Below are positions 1 through 9,571 of a stretch of 64,000 nt of DNA, piece by piece. The translations under genes and the position numbers were made by a program. This DNA is from Dendrobium chrysotoxum (taxonomy: Eukaryota; Streptophyta; Magnoliopsida; Asparagales; Orchidaceae), in contig CM034311.1 of the NCBI GenBank assembly GCA_019925795.1, forward strand, positions 16,622,926 through 16,686,925, in the 5' to 3' direction. Every line of letters starts with the position of its first letter. Positions within the stretch are counted from its first letter, which is position 1. The notes under the pieces were generated by a model, which saw only the letters and a program-made list of their open reading frames with translations, searched no databases and was not told the origin of the DNA.

Positions 1-6
1 AGAACA

Positions 7-1042
7 TTAATTTACATCAGCTTGCTCCTGATCAGATGATTCAGAAGCTAGATCTGCCCAGAACATTTTTCGTTTTGCATTTTCAGCCCTTATTATAATT
101 TGCTTAGCTTTACCCTTTTCCTTTTCAGGAAGGGTTCTTAAGTTCGGACACTGATTTTTCATATGTCCAGGCTTCCTACATCCAAAACAGATAACATCAG
201 AAGAGAACTTTTACATTCTTACCATTTTTACCTTTGTTTCACTTTTGATGTTGATGTTTGTACTTTAGTAGATTTTTCAATTTGTTTGTTGCTGATGCTA
301 ACTCTTCACTTTCATCACTTTCTGAGTTACTTTTTTCAATGTCTTCAGTTTTCAGCACTATCGTTTCACCTGCATCCAAAAGCTTTTGACCCAAACTTTG
401 CTCGTAGGCAATGAGTGAGCCAATCAAATTATCAATAGGATATTCATTCAAATTTTTTGATTCAGAAATTGCAATGACTTTGGCATCAAATTTAGCAAGT
501 AGAGAACGTAGGATTTTATTAACTTTTTCAAAATTTGAAAGTTATTTTCCTAAAACATATAATGATGTCACAATTTGAGAAAACCTAATAAACATGTCCA
601 AGATCGTTTCATGAGGTTTCATGCTAAAAAGTTCATAATCACACATTAAAATATTTAGCCTAGATTGCTTGATTTCATAAGTACCTTCATATGTAGTGCA
701 TAATTTATCCCAAATTTCTTTTCCAAAAGTGCATGCGGATATTAACATATAATCATCAGAATTCAAAGCACAGAAAAAATAATTCAAATATTTAGCATTC
801 AATTGAGCATTGATCTGATCTGATCTACTCCATTCAGAAAAAGGAATATCAACTTTAATTTCATTTATAATACGTGACGGTACAGAATAACCAACTTGAA
901 TCATATGCCACATGTGATAATCAATAGATTGCAAGAAAGTAGACATGCGAATTTTCCAAAAATCAAAAGTAACATTTTCAAATAACGGTGGTCGGGTGAT
1001 TGAATAACCTTCCGTAATATTACGATTACAAAAATTAGCCAT
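7..1042 (-). pseudogene. Copia gag fragment with CCHC zinc knuckle
   Basis: Retrotransposon capsid/nucleocapsid protein, read right to left from ATG at 1042. The first 166 codons (1042-542) hold the plant Ty1/copia gag core: an RPPLF motif near residue 18, then FWKIRM and FLQS, then the IWDKL and SRLNILMCDYE stretches. The frame stops near 542 and continues in another frame at 451-239 (IDNLIGSLIAYE, then an acidic Ser/Glu-rich linker), so at least one frameshift is present. A zinc knuckle of the form CX2CX4HX4C (CFGCRKPGHMKNQC) is readable at about 190-130, and the frame ends at a TAA at 7-9. The gene lies just inside the PBS and 5' LTR at 1087-2545. Pol would lie beyond the left edge. Not functional as written. 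The family call is secure; the exact Copia lineage is not. Confidence 0.9.
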
Positions 1043-1086
1043 GGATCAGATTTAAAAGTTTTTAAAAACTTGATTTTATGAATCCC

Positions 1087-1098
1087 GCTCTGATACCA
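1087..1098 (-). promoter_or_regulatory. Primer binding site of Copia element 1 (tRNA-iMet type)
   Basis: On the minus strand this reads TGGTATCAGAGC, the usual initiator-Met tRNA complement of plant Copia elements. It lies two bases from the LTR edge at 1101. It fixes the element's direction (right to left) and identifies the LTR to its right as the 5' LTR. Confidence 0.9.
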
Positions 1099-1100
1099 CT

Positions 1101-2545
1101 TGAAAGTTCGATAGGGATGTTAAGTCCTAGTGAACTAGTCCCGAGGCTAACCAAGAGGGGGGATGAATTGGATATTTGAAACAAAACAAAAATCTTTTTA
1201 TAACGTGCAGCGGAAACGAATTAAAATAACGATAAAAAGATCAACCACAGATATCACCCAAGCAGATAATCGCAATAAAATAAAGTGCATAAAATAATAA
1301 GAAAGAACACACCAAATTTATAGTGGTTCGGTCCAACCTGACCTACGTCCACTCCTCGGAGGCACCATCCAAGTATTGCACTAAACCAAATAGTGTCTCT
1401 CCTTCAGCCCCCACAGCTAGGCGGAGAAGCCCTTACAAAATCACTTCCACCTTCCCCGGTGCGGCGGAGTAGCCAGGCCCTCTGACACCAAAGAGATCTT
1501 CTTCTTCCCAAAACCTCCCTCGAGACGACCCTTAAATCTGATGGTACTTAGGTGCAAGCTTGCCGGAGCAACCGTGTGAACCCCCTCACACTCCCTCGAG
1601 AATCCCTCTTCCCAGGCTCTTCTCCCTCTCAAACTCCACCCTTTCCTCTCTCCCTTTCAAGCTCTCTCTTCAAGTTTTCTTCAAAAGAATGAAGCCTCAG
1701 TGGCTGCCAAAGACACCTATCAAGTGCCTTGAGAAAGCTTAAATAAAGAGCTCCAAAAACCCTTCCAAATTAGTTCTGGCGGCAAAGATCATCCAGGACG
1801 ATCGCCGGATCGTCCAAGACGATGTGCTCCAAAAGATGGCTTCAGAAAACCCTAAAAACTCAATTCTACCGCCAAAGATCGTCCAGGATGATCGCAGGAT
1901 CGTCCAGGATGATGTGCTCCAAAAGATGGCTTCAGAAAACCCTAAAAACTCAATTCTGCCACCAAACATCGTCCCGGACGATGTGCAGAATTTGACCTGA
2001 TAGTCCCGTACGATCCTGGGATAGTCCAGGACGATCAGTACAAATTTTGCACAAATCGTCCAGTACGATATACATATCGTCCAGGACGATTAGAACCAAT
2101 TTTGACACTTAAATCCTTGCCTAAATTATCATGGCGGCTAGGGTTTTGAGATCATATTAGATCGTCTAGGACGATATAAATATCATCCAAGATGATTAGT
2201 TCAATGAACAGATCGGCCTGGACGATCAGAAATCGTCCAATACTATTTGTTCAAAGTTGAACTTCTGGTTTTGACAGGATCTCACTCCCCCTGAGTATAT
2301 GTACACATAGTCACAAATAAGCATACACCCTTACAGGACTTGACTCAAGAAATTAAAAAGTACATCAATGAGAAATACAACAAAGCCTATTCTACTCATT
2401 CTTTAGTCTTGAATCTTTCTTGGATTGATGCATGTTGTTCCTAAAATGTTAGTACACATAAACAAATATATATTCTAAATACTAGGAGATGAACCATAAT
2501 ATTTGTTATCATCAAAATAAGAACTCGTGAGCCCGAGTTGCAACA
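1101..2545 (-). mobile_element. 5' LTR of Copia element 1
   Basis: On the plus strand the LTR runs from TGAAAGTTCGATAGG to CCGAGTTGCAACA, so it has TG...CA ends and is 1445 bp long. The PBS abuts its 1101 side. It shares blocks with the LTRs at 49752, 50475 and 54991: the start, a TAGTGGTTCGGT plus GACCTACGTCCACTC block near 1321-1352, and the last bases. It contains a 91-bp tandem duplication (copies near 1823 and 1914), which produces a spurious repetitive ORF. The putative 5-bp target GACTT follows at 2546; the partner copy lies outside the window. Confidence 0.85.
1795..2260. repeat. Dispersed palindrome array ATCGTCCAGGACGAT in LTR
   Basis: More than a dozen perfect or near copies of a 15-mer odd palindrome (ATCGTCC-A-GGACGAT) are scattered at uneven spacing. 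Clear copies lie near 1789, 1809, 1877, 1902, 1967, 2077 and 2160. They sit in the U3-side half of the LTR. Confidence 0.8.
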
Positions 2546-3160
2546 GACTTATCTTCCAGAAGATTAGATAAGACATTTATAATAATGTAAAAAAGATAAA
2601 GAGAAAGAGGACACCCTTGACGAAGACCAGAAAAGAACTAAAGAAACCATTCATAGAACCATTAATCATAATAGAAAAGAAAATATCTTCGATACATCCT
2701 TTAATCTAAGAAATAAAAATATGGGGAAATCCTTTCTGATCTAATCTATTATAAAGAAAATCTCTCGAGACCATATCAAAAGCATTATGAATATTCAATT
2801 TAGAACAAAAGAATTTATTTTTTCTTAGGCAGTTAAAATTCCTCAATAATTCAGAAGCAAGAATCATATAATCAGTAGAAATCTGCTTTCTATTAGCTAA
2901 AATCTTAGCCACAATTTTATAAAAAATATTATATAAAGAGATGGGCCTAAAGTCAGAAATTTGAGAAGCATTAGCATGTTTGGGAATGAGAGTAATTATA
3001 GTAGCTATGGCTGCGTTGGACATATAACCAGATTTAAAGAAATGCTGGACTGCTTTACAAAAATAAGGTCCCATGATGTCCCAAGAATTTTTAAAGAATT
3101 CAAAGGTAAAACCATTTGAGCTAGGGGTAGAAGAAGTCGGACCAAAGAAAATTTTATAAT
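2546..3160 (-). pseudogene. LINE (L1-type) reverse transcriptase fragment
   Basis: Non-LTR reverse transcriptase, read right to left. From about 3146 the frame gives SSNGFTFEFFKNSWDIMGPYF, then TLIPK, SDFRPISLYN, YKIVAKILANR and a degenerate catalytic-region stretch (KLNIHNAFDMVSRDFL) down to about 2706. After a frame change, GLRQGCPLSLYLF and NVLSNLLED are readable down to 2546. These are the successive RT blocks of plant L1-like LINEs, in the right order. The reading stops exactly at the Copia LTR edge (2545/2546), as expected if the Copia element jumped into the LINE. No endonuclease domain, poly-A tail or FADD-type motif is visible. Truncated and frameshifted, hence inactive. Confidence 0.85.
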
Positions 3161-3428
3161 AAATTCTTATAAAAATCTCTTATATCGTATAAATTTATTA
3201 AAATTTGATAAATTATAACTTCATTTGTGATAGTTTTTTTCATTAATTTTTTAAATTATTTAAAAAAATTTTGTAAGAAAATTGAAAGATATTAATAAAA
3301 AAATTATTCCAAATGAATCATAAATATAAATAAATTTTAATTAATTAATTAATTAATTTTTTTAATTAAATCCCATCTTAATTGATTATTGGTGGTTATT
3401 TAACAAATAACTTCATTTGGTTTTAGAT
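3161..3428. other. AT-rich spacer without recognisable gene
   Basis: Very AT-rich sequence with runs of A and T and a short (TTAA)n tract near 3340-3360. No coding frame or known element is recognised. Confidence 0.6.
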
Positions 3429-3431
3429 TTA

Positions 3432-3551
3432 GGCTTTGTTTGGGATGACTTTCTTGTTGCTTCTTAAAGCAGCTTTCTGGTATAAAAATTTTAATTTTTA
3501 TACTAAAAAATTATTTTAAGAAGCAACAAAAAAGCCATCCCAAACGAAGCC
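3432..3551. mobile_element. Tourist-like MITE 1
   Basis: A 120-bp near-perfect hairpin. The left arm starts GGCTTTGTTTGGGATGAC and the right arm ends in the complement of GGCTTCGTTTGGGATGGC. Both sides are flanked by TTA (3429-3431 and 3552-3554), the 3-bp target of PIF/Harbinger-type Tourist MITEs. Non-coding. Confidence 0.8.
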
Positions 3552-3554
3552 TTA

Positions 3555-3662
3555 GGCTTCATTTAAGACAACTTTTTATTACTATTCTTTTTTGCTTACA
3601 TAAAATTTTTGTATTAGAAAGCCACTTTAAAAAGTACTAAAAAAATCATTCCAAATTATATC
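3555..3662. mobile_element. Tourist-like MITE 2 (diverged)
   Basis: Starts directly after the TTA that closes MITE 1, with GGCTTCATTTAAGACAAC. It ends with a diverged complementary arm (ATCATTCCAAATTATATC) before another TTA at 3663-3665. Same family as MITE 1 but with more mismatches between arms. Confidence 0.6.
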
Positions 3663-3665
3663 TTA

Positions 3666-3867
3666 GATTTATTTTGAGATAGCTTTCTTACTGCTTTGCT
3701 TTTCTGAGCACAATCATAATTTTTATTTGGCCGCTATTTTTTAATTACTTTCAATAAATTTTTGTGTTTGTAAGCTATTGTTTATAACAACTTTCAAAAA
3801 AATTATTTTCATCATAACAACTTTATAATCACCTTTATAAAAAATTATATCTGTCTCAAATAGATCT
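3666..3867. mobile_element. Tourist-like MITE 3 (diverged, larger)
   Basis: Begins after the shared TTA with GATTTATTTTGAGATAGC and ends with a complementary arm (CTGTCTCAAATAGATCT) followed by TTA at 3868-3870. About 200 bp. The centre has further inverted stretches that may be internal insertions. Confidence 0.5.
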
Positions 3868-3870
3868 TTA

Positions 3871-4235
3871 GCTTATCAAACATATCAAAGCCCTCAAACT
3901 CATCATTTGAATTTTGTTTTTTAATTATTCAAATAATGATTGTTTTTCTTAACCAAATAGTTTTGTGATTTGAAAGAAGCATAAGACGAAGATTTCTAGT
4001 TATTCTAAAAGTGATTATGAATGCGTTTTTATAGGGTTATTGTTTTTCTATTTCAGCTTTCATAATAGTTTGTGTGTTGGATTATTTCCAAATTTCTATA
4101 ATAATAGTGTTTTGATCTTGAAAATTTAAATACACGTATGAAAAATTATACACCAAAGTTTGTGTCATATATTTAGCAGTAAAGTTCTTGCAATAAAATT
4201 GAAGAACTCTAACAAATTAAATTGATTTATCTACT
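3871..4235. other. AT-rich spacer; insertion target of the gag-only element
   Basis: No coding frame. It ends with CTACT (4231-4235), the left target duplication of the next element. Its continuation lies at 10584 onward. Confidence 0.6.
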
Positions 4236-5266
4236 TGATACATCACCAAAAAATTATCTTGATCGGGCACAAATCTCGAGGAAAATTTCAAGTTGGAAAC
4301 TTCAAAAATTAATTCGGAGACCATTTAAACTCCGATTTTAGCAAGCTTATAGTTGAACTGAGCGTCTCGGAAATACGAATCCGACGACACCAAATTCGAC
4401 TCAATCCGAGCCCAAATGAGTCCAAATCAAGTACCCGAAGCGCTGTTGGAAGCATCGAACAGCGATTTGATTACCAAACGGTCTCCAATTTTGACGAGCT
4501 TATAATAGAATCGAGCGGCTCGACGAGACGAATCCAACGAGCCCAAGATCGTAGAATTATGATACCATTAAGACCTTAAAATGCTCAATAAACGGTTCAC
4601 GATCAAGGGATTCAATATCAGCCGTTCATCCGAATCACTCCTTATTTGCCCCTGATCCCTCATCTATTTATGGGCTATGCCACTCCAGAAAAACTATAAA
4701 TAGCCCCTCATTTCTCTTAAGAGGGGACCCAAGCCAAGAAGAGAAGAAGAGACGAAGAAGAGAAGAGAAGTCTAGGAGGGAACAGCTCCTCCTCGACCAC
4801 CGCCGGAACACAGCCGGAACTTCGCCGGAACTCCGTCGGAACACCACCGGAGCATTGCGAGAGCACCACCAGGCGCCCGAGGGACGCCGGAGGTCTGCCC
4901 GACGCCGGAGCAACGACGAAATTCTGCCCGATGTTGGAATTCTACCCGACGCCCGAGTGACGCCAGAATTCTTTCCAAGTGACGCCGGAATTCCGCCAGA
5001 CACCCGAGTGACGTCGGAACTCTGCTTAACTGATACTCATTGTAATCTGATCATCCTAAATTTAATGGACGAATCAGCCTCGTGTATTTCATACAACACT
5101 AGTGGAACTTTTCAACTTGGCGTGGCCCCGTGGTTTTTCCCTTTTTTAGGGCTTTCCACATAAAAATTCTGGTATTCTTTCATTCTTCTGTTTGTGTGCT
5201 GGATATACGTACAACACTGAGACGAAAATCTAAACTATATCGCCGTGTATATTTGAGTCCGCAACA
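4236..5266 (+). repeat. 5' LTR of the gag-only element
   Basis: 1031 bp, TGATACATCACC...GTCCGCAACA. It carries a TATA box at 4695-4703. Downstream is a GC-rich leader (about 4790-5030) made of degenerate ~30-bp units containing GACGCCGGAATTCTACCCGA-like sequence. Arg-rich frames across this leader are by-products of the repeats. Confidence 0.9.
4695..4703 (+). promoter_or_regulatory. LTR TATA box
   Basis: TATAAATAG in a setting that is kept at the same place in the 3' LTR (10032-10040). It is probably the element's promoter, with transcription starting about 30 bp downstream (inference). Confidence 0.65.
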
Positions 5267-5269
5267 GTT

Positions 5270-5287
5270 TGGCACCGTCTATGGGAA
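5270..5287 (+). promoter_or_regulatory. Primer binding site
   Basis: TGGCACCGTCTATGGGAA begins 3 bases after the LTR's terminal CA. It resembles the TGGCGCCGTCTGTGGGAA-type PBS of Tat-lineage elements, with two or three substitutions. The tRNA species is not assigned. Confidence 0.75.
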
Positions 5288-5317
5288 GCTTATCCCACAA
5301 CTTCAAGAATTGCTACG

Positions 5318-6856
5318 ATGGCCAACAGGCGCAGCAGTCGTATTATAGGAGCCTCCCGCTCCCACTCTCATCAATCCAGAAACCAGTCTATAAATCATGG
5401 ACATCAAGTTTCTGCCTCTTTTTTTCCTGGGGGGCAACACATTGCTGGAGAAGGTACCTCAGGGCCTTCTTTGGAGGAGCGAATCCAAAATATGGAAGAA
5501 TCTCAAAACGAGATCCTACAACTCCTGCGAGAGACTCGACAACCGGCACTAGCACCACAGGAGGAGGTTCTTCTCCCTCGAGATCTGCCACAGGTAGAAG
5601 CTGTTCAAATCGAACATCTTCAAGCAGAAAATCCTCTTCCTCCGCCAAGGAGACATCCGCAGTCACATCAAGATAATGAACTGGCTGATACAGCGAGTTC
5701 TACCCATCCTTCGCACACAGGTCGGCAACCTCGTATTCCTTTGGACCTCCCCGAAGAGTTAGCCCGACCACAAGTTGTTGAGCTCCCTCGCAATGCCCTT
5801 CGCCACGAACTACGATGATTGGTCCGAGAAGAGTTCCCTGCAGGAGGCATAAGGCAACCCCTTTGTCAGTGGGACTTGCAGGAGTCGTCACCCCTGACAG
5901 AAGCTATTCTTCAACACCCTATTCCGGCAGGATTTAAACTACCAAGCATCGATTCCTATGACGGGACATCTGACCCGTACGAGCACATCGATCATTACAG
6001 AACTATCATGCATATCCAGCGAGCATCTGATGCACTCCTCTGCCAGGTTTTTCCTGCTACCCTTAAAGGACAAGCTCGAACGTGGTTCTATTCACTTCCA
6101 GCCGGAACGATCCCTATATTCATCAAATTGGCCAAAGTGTTCGTCGAACAATTCATTGCGAATCGAAGAATTGCTAAGGATTCTTCTCACCTTTTCAGGA
6201 TCCGTCAAAAAGATGGAGAATTTCTTACCACCGAGGCGCGACAGATTCGAGGAGTAGATCCAGAATTTCTTAGAGGAGTCTTTCTTGGAGGTCTTCGTCC
6301 TGGCCCCTTCTATTCAGCACTTATGCGAGATACTGTTCATTCATATGCCGATCTTATCCATCGTGTGGAGGCACAAATATCAGCGGATGAAGCTATTAAT
6401 GCCCACAGGAAGTAATTTGAGCAAACAATTGGAAAGCGTAAGAACGCCCATACAATAGAGGACTCATTTTTGCAACGAAAGAAAAATTCATCTCTTAGAC
6501 CCCCAGTACCACAACGCGAGTTCCGACATGAAAAAGAGTATACGCCTCTCAATGCAACTCGAACCAATATACTAATGGCCATTCGAGATAAAGAAAATAT
6601 CAAGTGGCCTAATTCTTTGAAGCCGAATGTTGGAAACTAGGAGCAATATTGTTATTTCCACCGTAGTCGTGGACACACTACTGAAGCCTGCAAGCAACTC
6701 AAGGATGAGATCGAGAGGTTGATCCGACAAGGATATCTCCGACAATTCATCCAAAATCCACCTGCTCGAGATGAAGCTGGTCCAACTGGGGGGCAAAATC
6801 AACAGCTACAAAGACAACAGTTGAATAATATTCAAATGGTTGGCGAGATTGAATGA
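5318..6856 (+). pseudogene. Gypsy gag polyprotein with three in-frame stops
   Basis: Capsid protein that would package element RNA. One uninterrupted reading frame of 513 codons is broken only by single stop codons: TGA at 5816-5818, TAA at 6413-6415 and TAG near 6638-6640. Residues 1-165 are Ser/Gln/Pro-rich with a short helix (LEERIQNMEESQNEILQLL). The retrotransposon gag domain follows the first stop: FKLPSIDSYDGTSDPYEH, then LKGQARTWFYSLP, FVEQFIANRR and FRIRQKDGEFL. Near the C-terminus is a compact Cys/His motif (CYFHRSRGHTTEAC), typical of Tat-type gag, then LKDEIERLIRQGYLRQF. The stops are single substitutions with no frameshift, so decay is moderate. No protease or RT follows; the sequence ends at TGA 6854-6856. 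Confidence 0.92.
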
Positions 6857-7194
6857 CCATGCACTTTGTGTAGTTGTATTAGTAATACTACTTGTCATGT
6901 GTCATCATGTATCTCTTCTATGATAAGTAAGATGTCACTCTAATGTCCTTAGTATTTCTACCAAGTCAAATGATGTGGTTGTCCCTATATGTATATCTTA
7001 TATTATACAAGAAAACTATTGTATTGTCTTACAGTAATATAATGTGTTGTTCGCATAGTTTTAATATTGTCTCCTTTAAAAAAAAGGGGGATAAAAAATG
7101 ACAATGAAAAACTACTGACAAATATAGTCTCTTTATCCATGATTTGAGAAATACGCAGTCTTTATTGCATCTCAATCATTGGAAGATCGATCCC
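6857..7194 (+). other. Non-coding interior of the gag-only element
   Basis: Low-complexity, AT-rich sequence after gag. No frame resembling protease, RT or integrase. Confidence 0.6.
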
Positions 7195-7600
7195 AGGGGA
7201 ATTCGATCCGGCCTCTTCCATACAGGTTAAGGTCGTCGAGCAAATGCTCCGACATACAACCTCGGATAGGTCTCACATCCTTGGTGGATTCTCTCGACCT
7301 CTTCCATATAGGTTAACGTCATCGAGCAGGGCTCTGACATACAACCTCGGATAGGTCTCACATTCTTAGTGGATTCTCTCGACCTCTTCCATACAGGTTA
7401 ACGTCGTCGAGCAAAGGCTCTAACATACAACCTCGGATAGGTCTCACATCCTTGGTAGATTCTCTCGACCTCTCCCATACAGGTTAACACCGTCGAGCAT
7501 AGGCTCTGACATATAACCTCAGATAGGTTCAGCATCTTTGGTGGATTCTCTCGACCTCTTCTACAGAGGTCAACATCAGCAAGCAGTGTTCTAAGTGAAT
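7195..7600 (+). repeat. 86-bp tandem repeat array, about 4.5 copies
   Basis: The unit contains CTCGGATAGGTCTCACATCC, TCTCTCGACCTCTTCCATA and CAGGTTAACGTCGTCGAGCA. The CTCGGATAGG-type marker starts at 7261, 7346, 7432 and 7518, giving periods of 85-86 bp. The end copies are partial. No coding frame spans it. Confidence 0.88.
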
Positions 7601-8329
7601 AACATTCTCTCTATAAAGATTCCATGAAAGCGAGCGGTTGACAAAATCATCCCTCATATTCTAGCAATGCCTCCAAAAATATGGGGGGCAATATATCAAA
7701 GCATGTCTCAAATATGAAATAATAATTCAGCTTCCTCCAAGAGGCAAGTTCTCAACTTCAATATCAATGTAGTTACATAAATTCAGATTCAAATGTATAT
7801 TTCTTCTCACTAGAAGTTGAAATCAAAAAGTACATTGGTATCATTCGTACAAGCTGCTATTATCAAGTAAGAAAAAACTTCGAAATGGTCAAAAATCCTT
7901 AGTGGATTCAATTGACCTATTCTTAATTATGCATTTAAGTATCTCGTACAACTTCTTCTTCCAAGAAAAGATGTAACCTGGTCACCATCAGGCCTCCACT
8001 CAGTTTACACAATAAGTATATCGCCCGACTACTAACATAGCACATTGCTTTGACCCCTTGACTCAGGGATATCTGGTGTCAACATACTTCAGTTTGGATA
8101 CATATTGCCTTAGCAAAATGGCACTTGTCATTATCAGCCCTTCGCCTGATGTTTATCGGCGGCTCTTTACTTCATATCAGACATCATCGGCTTCTCGTTC
8201 AACTGCTGATAGCAGCACTTTTAAACTCTCTCCTTCTGCTCCCCACTTGGTCGTTGACTGCTAACAAACTTCAACCCGATCGTTCATCTTCGAAAAACTT
8301 TCGTTAAAATAGCATCAAAATTCTATTCG
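7601..8329 (+). other. Non-coding interior of the gag-only element
   Basis: No recognisable coding sequence. Short frames at 8058-8307 have no known motif. Confidence 0.55.
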
Positions 8330-8660
8330 ATGCTGAGCTTCCTCTCGTTGAAGGACTTCTGCACATCGCGGGACTTTCGTCAAATTTCTAACATATGATG
8401 ATCTTTCTCCCATCGCAGAATTTCTATCCGTCGTGGAACTTCTTCCTGCCGATGGATTTTCGTCAGAGTTCTACCTGACGCTGTACTTCTTCCCGACGTC
8501 GTACTTCTGCCCGTCGTCGGATGTTTGTCGGGCTTCTACCCGACACCAAATTTCTACCCGTTGTGGGACTTTTTCCCCCCGACGGATTTTCATCGGAGTT
8601 CTACCCGACGCCGTACTTCTTCCCGACGTCTGACTTTCGACCATCTTCAGACTCCCTCCG
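8330..8660 (+). repeat. Degenerate ~30-bp repeat array, related to the LTR leader
   Basis: Repeated variants of CGACGCCGTACTTCTTCCCGA, diverged but recognisable about ten times. The same kind of unit fills the GC-rich leader of both LTRs (4880-5010 and 10210-10320). Confidence 0.65.
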
Positions 8661-8740
8661 ACTAACATCTCACCTCCACATGATCTCTTAAAGAAGAAAA
8701 ATTCTAACTCCTATTCCGCTTCCCTTCCTAAAAAGGGGAA

Positions 8741-8962
8741 GCGATTAACTTCTGCGCAAAGAGAGGGGCCCCGAGTCGAGTGGAGAAAGTCACCTACTCA
8801 AAAACAGCGGAAGGCCTCAAAATGCCAGAAGCTAGAGGGGAGAAGAGAGGAATACGCTAACTTCTGCGTAAAGAGAGGGGCGCCGAGTCGAGTAGGGAAA
8901 GTCACCTACTCAAAAATAGCGGAATGCCTCAAAATGCCAGAAGCTAGAGGGAGAAGAGAAGA
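8741..8962 (+). repeat. 112-bp tandem duplication
   Basis: Two copies starting near 8741 and 8853. Each holds TAACTTCTGCG, AAAGAGAGGGG, GAGTCGAGT, AAAGTCACCTACTCAAAAA, GCCTCAAAATGCCAGAAGC and a GAGAAGAG tail. Very few differences separate them, so the duplication is young relative to the element. Confidence 0.88.
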
Positions 8963-9554
8963 GGAAGAAAGGGGCATTTTGTCCGCTACCCCAAGGGGGG
9001 TATTTATAGGACGAAAAGGGGAGAAAAAGAGAGGGAAATATTGAAGAAAGAGGGGGAAAATATTTGAAATTTGGAGTGAGAGAGTTTCTAGAAGGTTTTC
9101 GAATTTTTTCTGAAATTTTCAGAATTTTTTCGGAATTTTTTGGGCTCAAAATCAGTTATTTAGGAATTTTATAAATAAATAAAAAATTCGGCGGGTCCAA
9201 CACAAAAAATAATAATAATAATAATAATGCAACTGAAGCGCGCCCCTTGCCTGCGCGCCCGCGCGGGCGCCGCCACCGGCGGCTGCTGGCGGCCGGCCGG
9301 CCGGCCGGCCTGTTCGGCCGCCTACGCGTTCCCGAGCTCCAATTTTGGGCCCGGACGGTCCAAATTCGACATTTTTGGGGTCCTCAGACACGTTTTTCGA
9401 CGTTCCGGACTCAATTTTGACACTTACGGAGCTCAACGAGGCCCCTACAATCGAGTTTGAGGAAAATTTTATCTTTTTGAACGCAATTTTTTGCGATTCA
9501 GCCAATGTAAAATACCGGAACAAGTATTTTCGGACTCATGGAGCTTTGACGTCC
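8963..9554 (+). other. Interior with (AAT)n and a GC-rich (GGCC)n island
   Basis: Includes a short (AAT)n microsatellite (9211-9228) followed by a strongly GC-rich stretch (9238-9320) with about five tandem GGCC units and GCGC-rich sequence, in contrast to the AT-rich surroundings. Open frames here reflect base composition. No known protein. Confidence 0.6.
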
Positions 9555-9570
9555 AAAAATAGGGGGGCAA
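9555..9570 (+). promoter_or_regulatory. Polypurine tract
   Basis: AAAAATAGGGGGGCAA lies directly before the 3' LTR start at 9572, the expected place for plus-strand priming. Confidence 0.75.
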
Positions 9571-9571
9571 C

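Noticed and set aside
1739..1969. Repetitive ORF with duplicated FGGRIEFLGFSEAIFW units
   Set aside because: It is the translation of the 91-bp tandem duplication and palindromes inside the LTR, on no known coding strand.
4668..5163. Arg/Ser-rich ORFs in the leader of the gag-only element (also 9865-10524)
   Set aside because: They follow the degenerate GC-rich repeat of the LTR leader, exist in several frames at once and are present in both LTRs.
9152..9523. GC-rich ORFs on both strands near the 3' LTR
   Set aside because: Base-composition artefacts across the GGCC island and (AAT)n; no protein motif.
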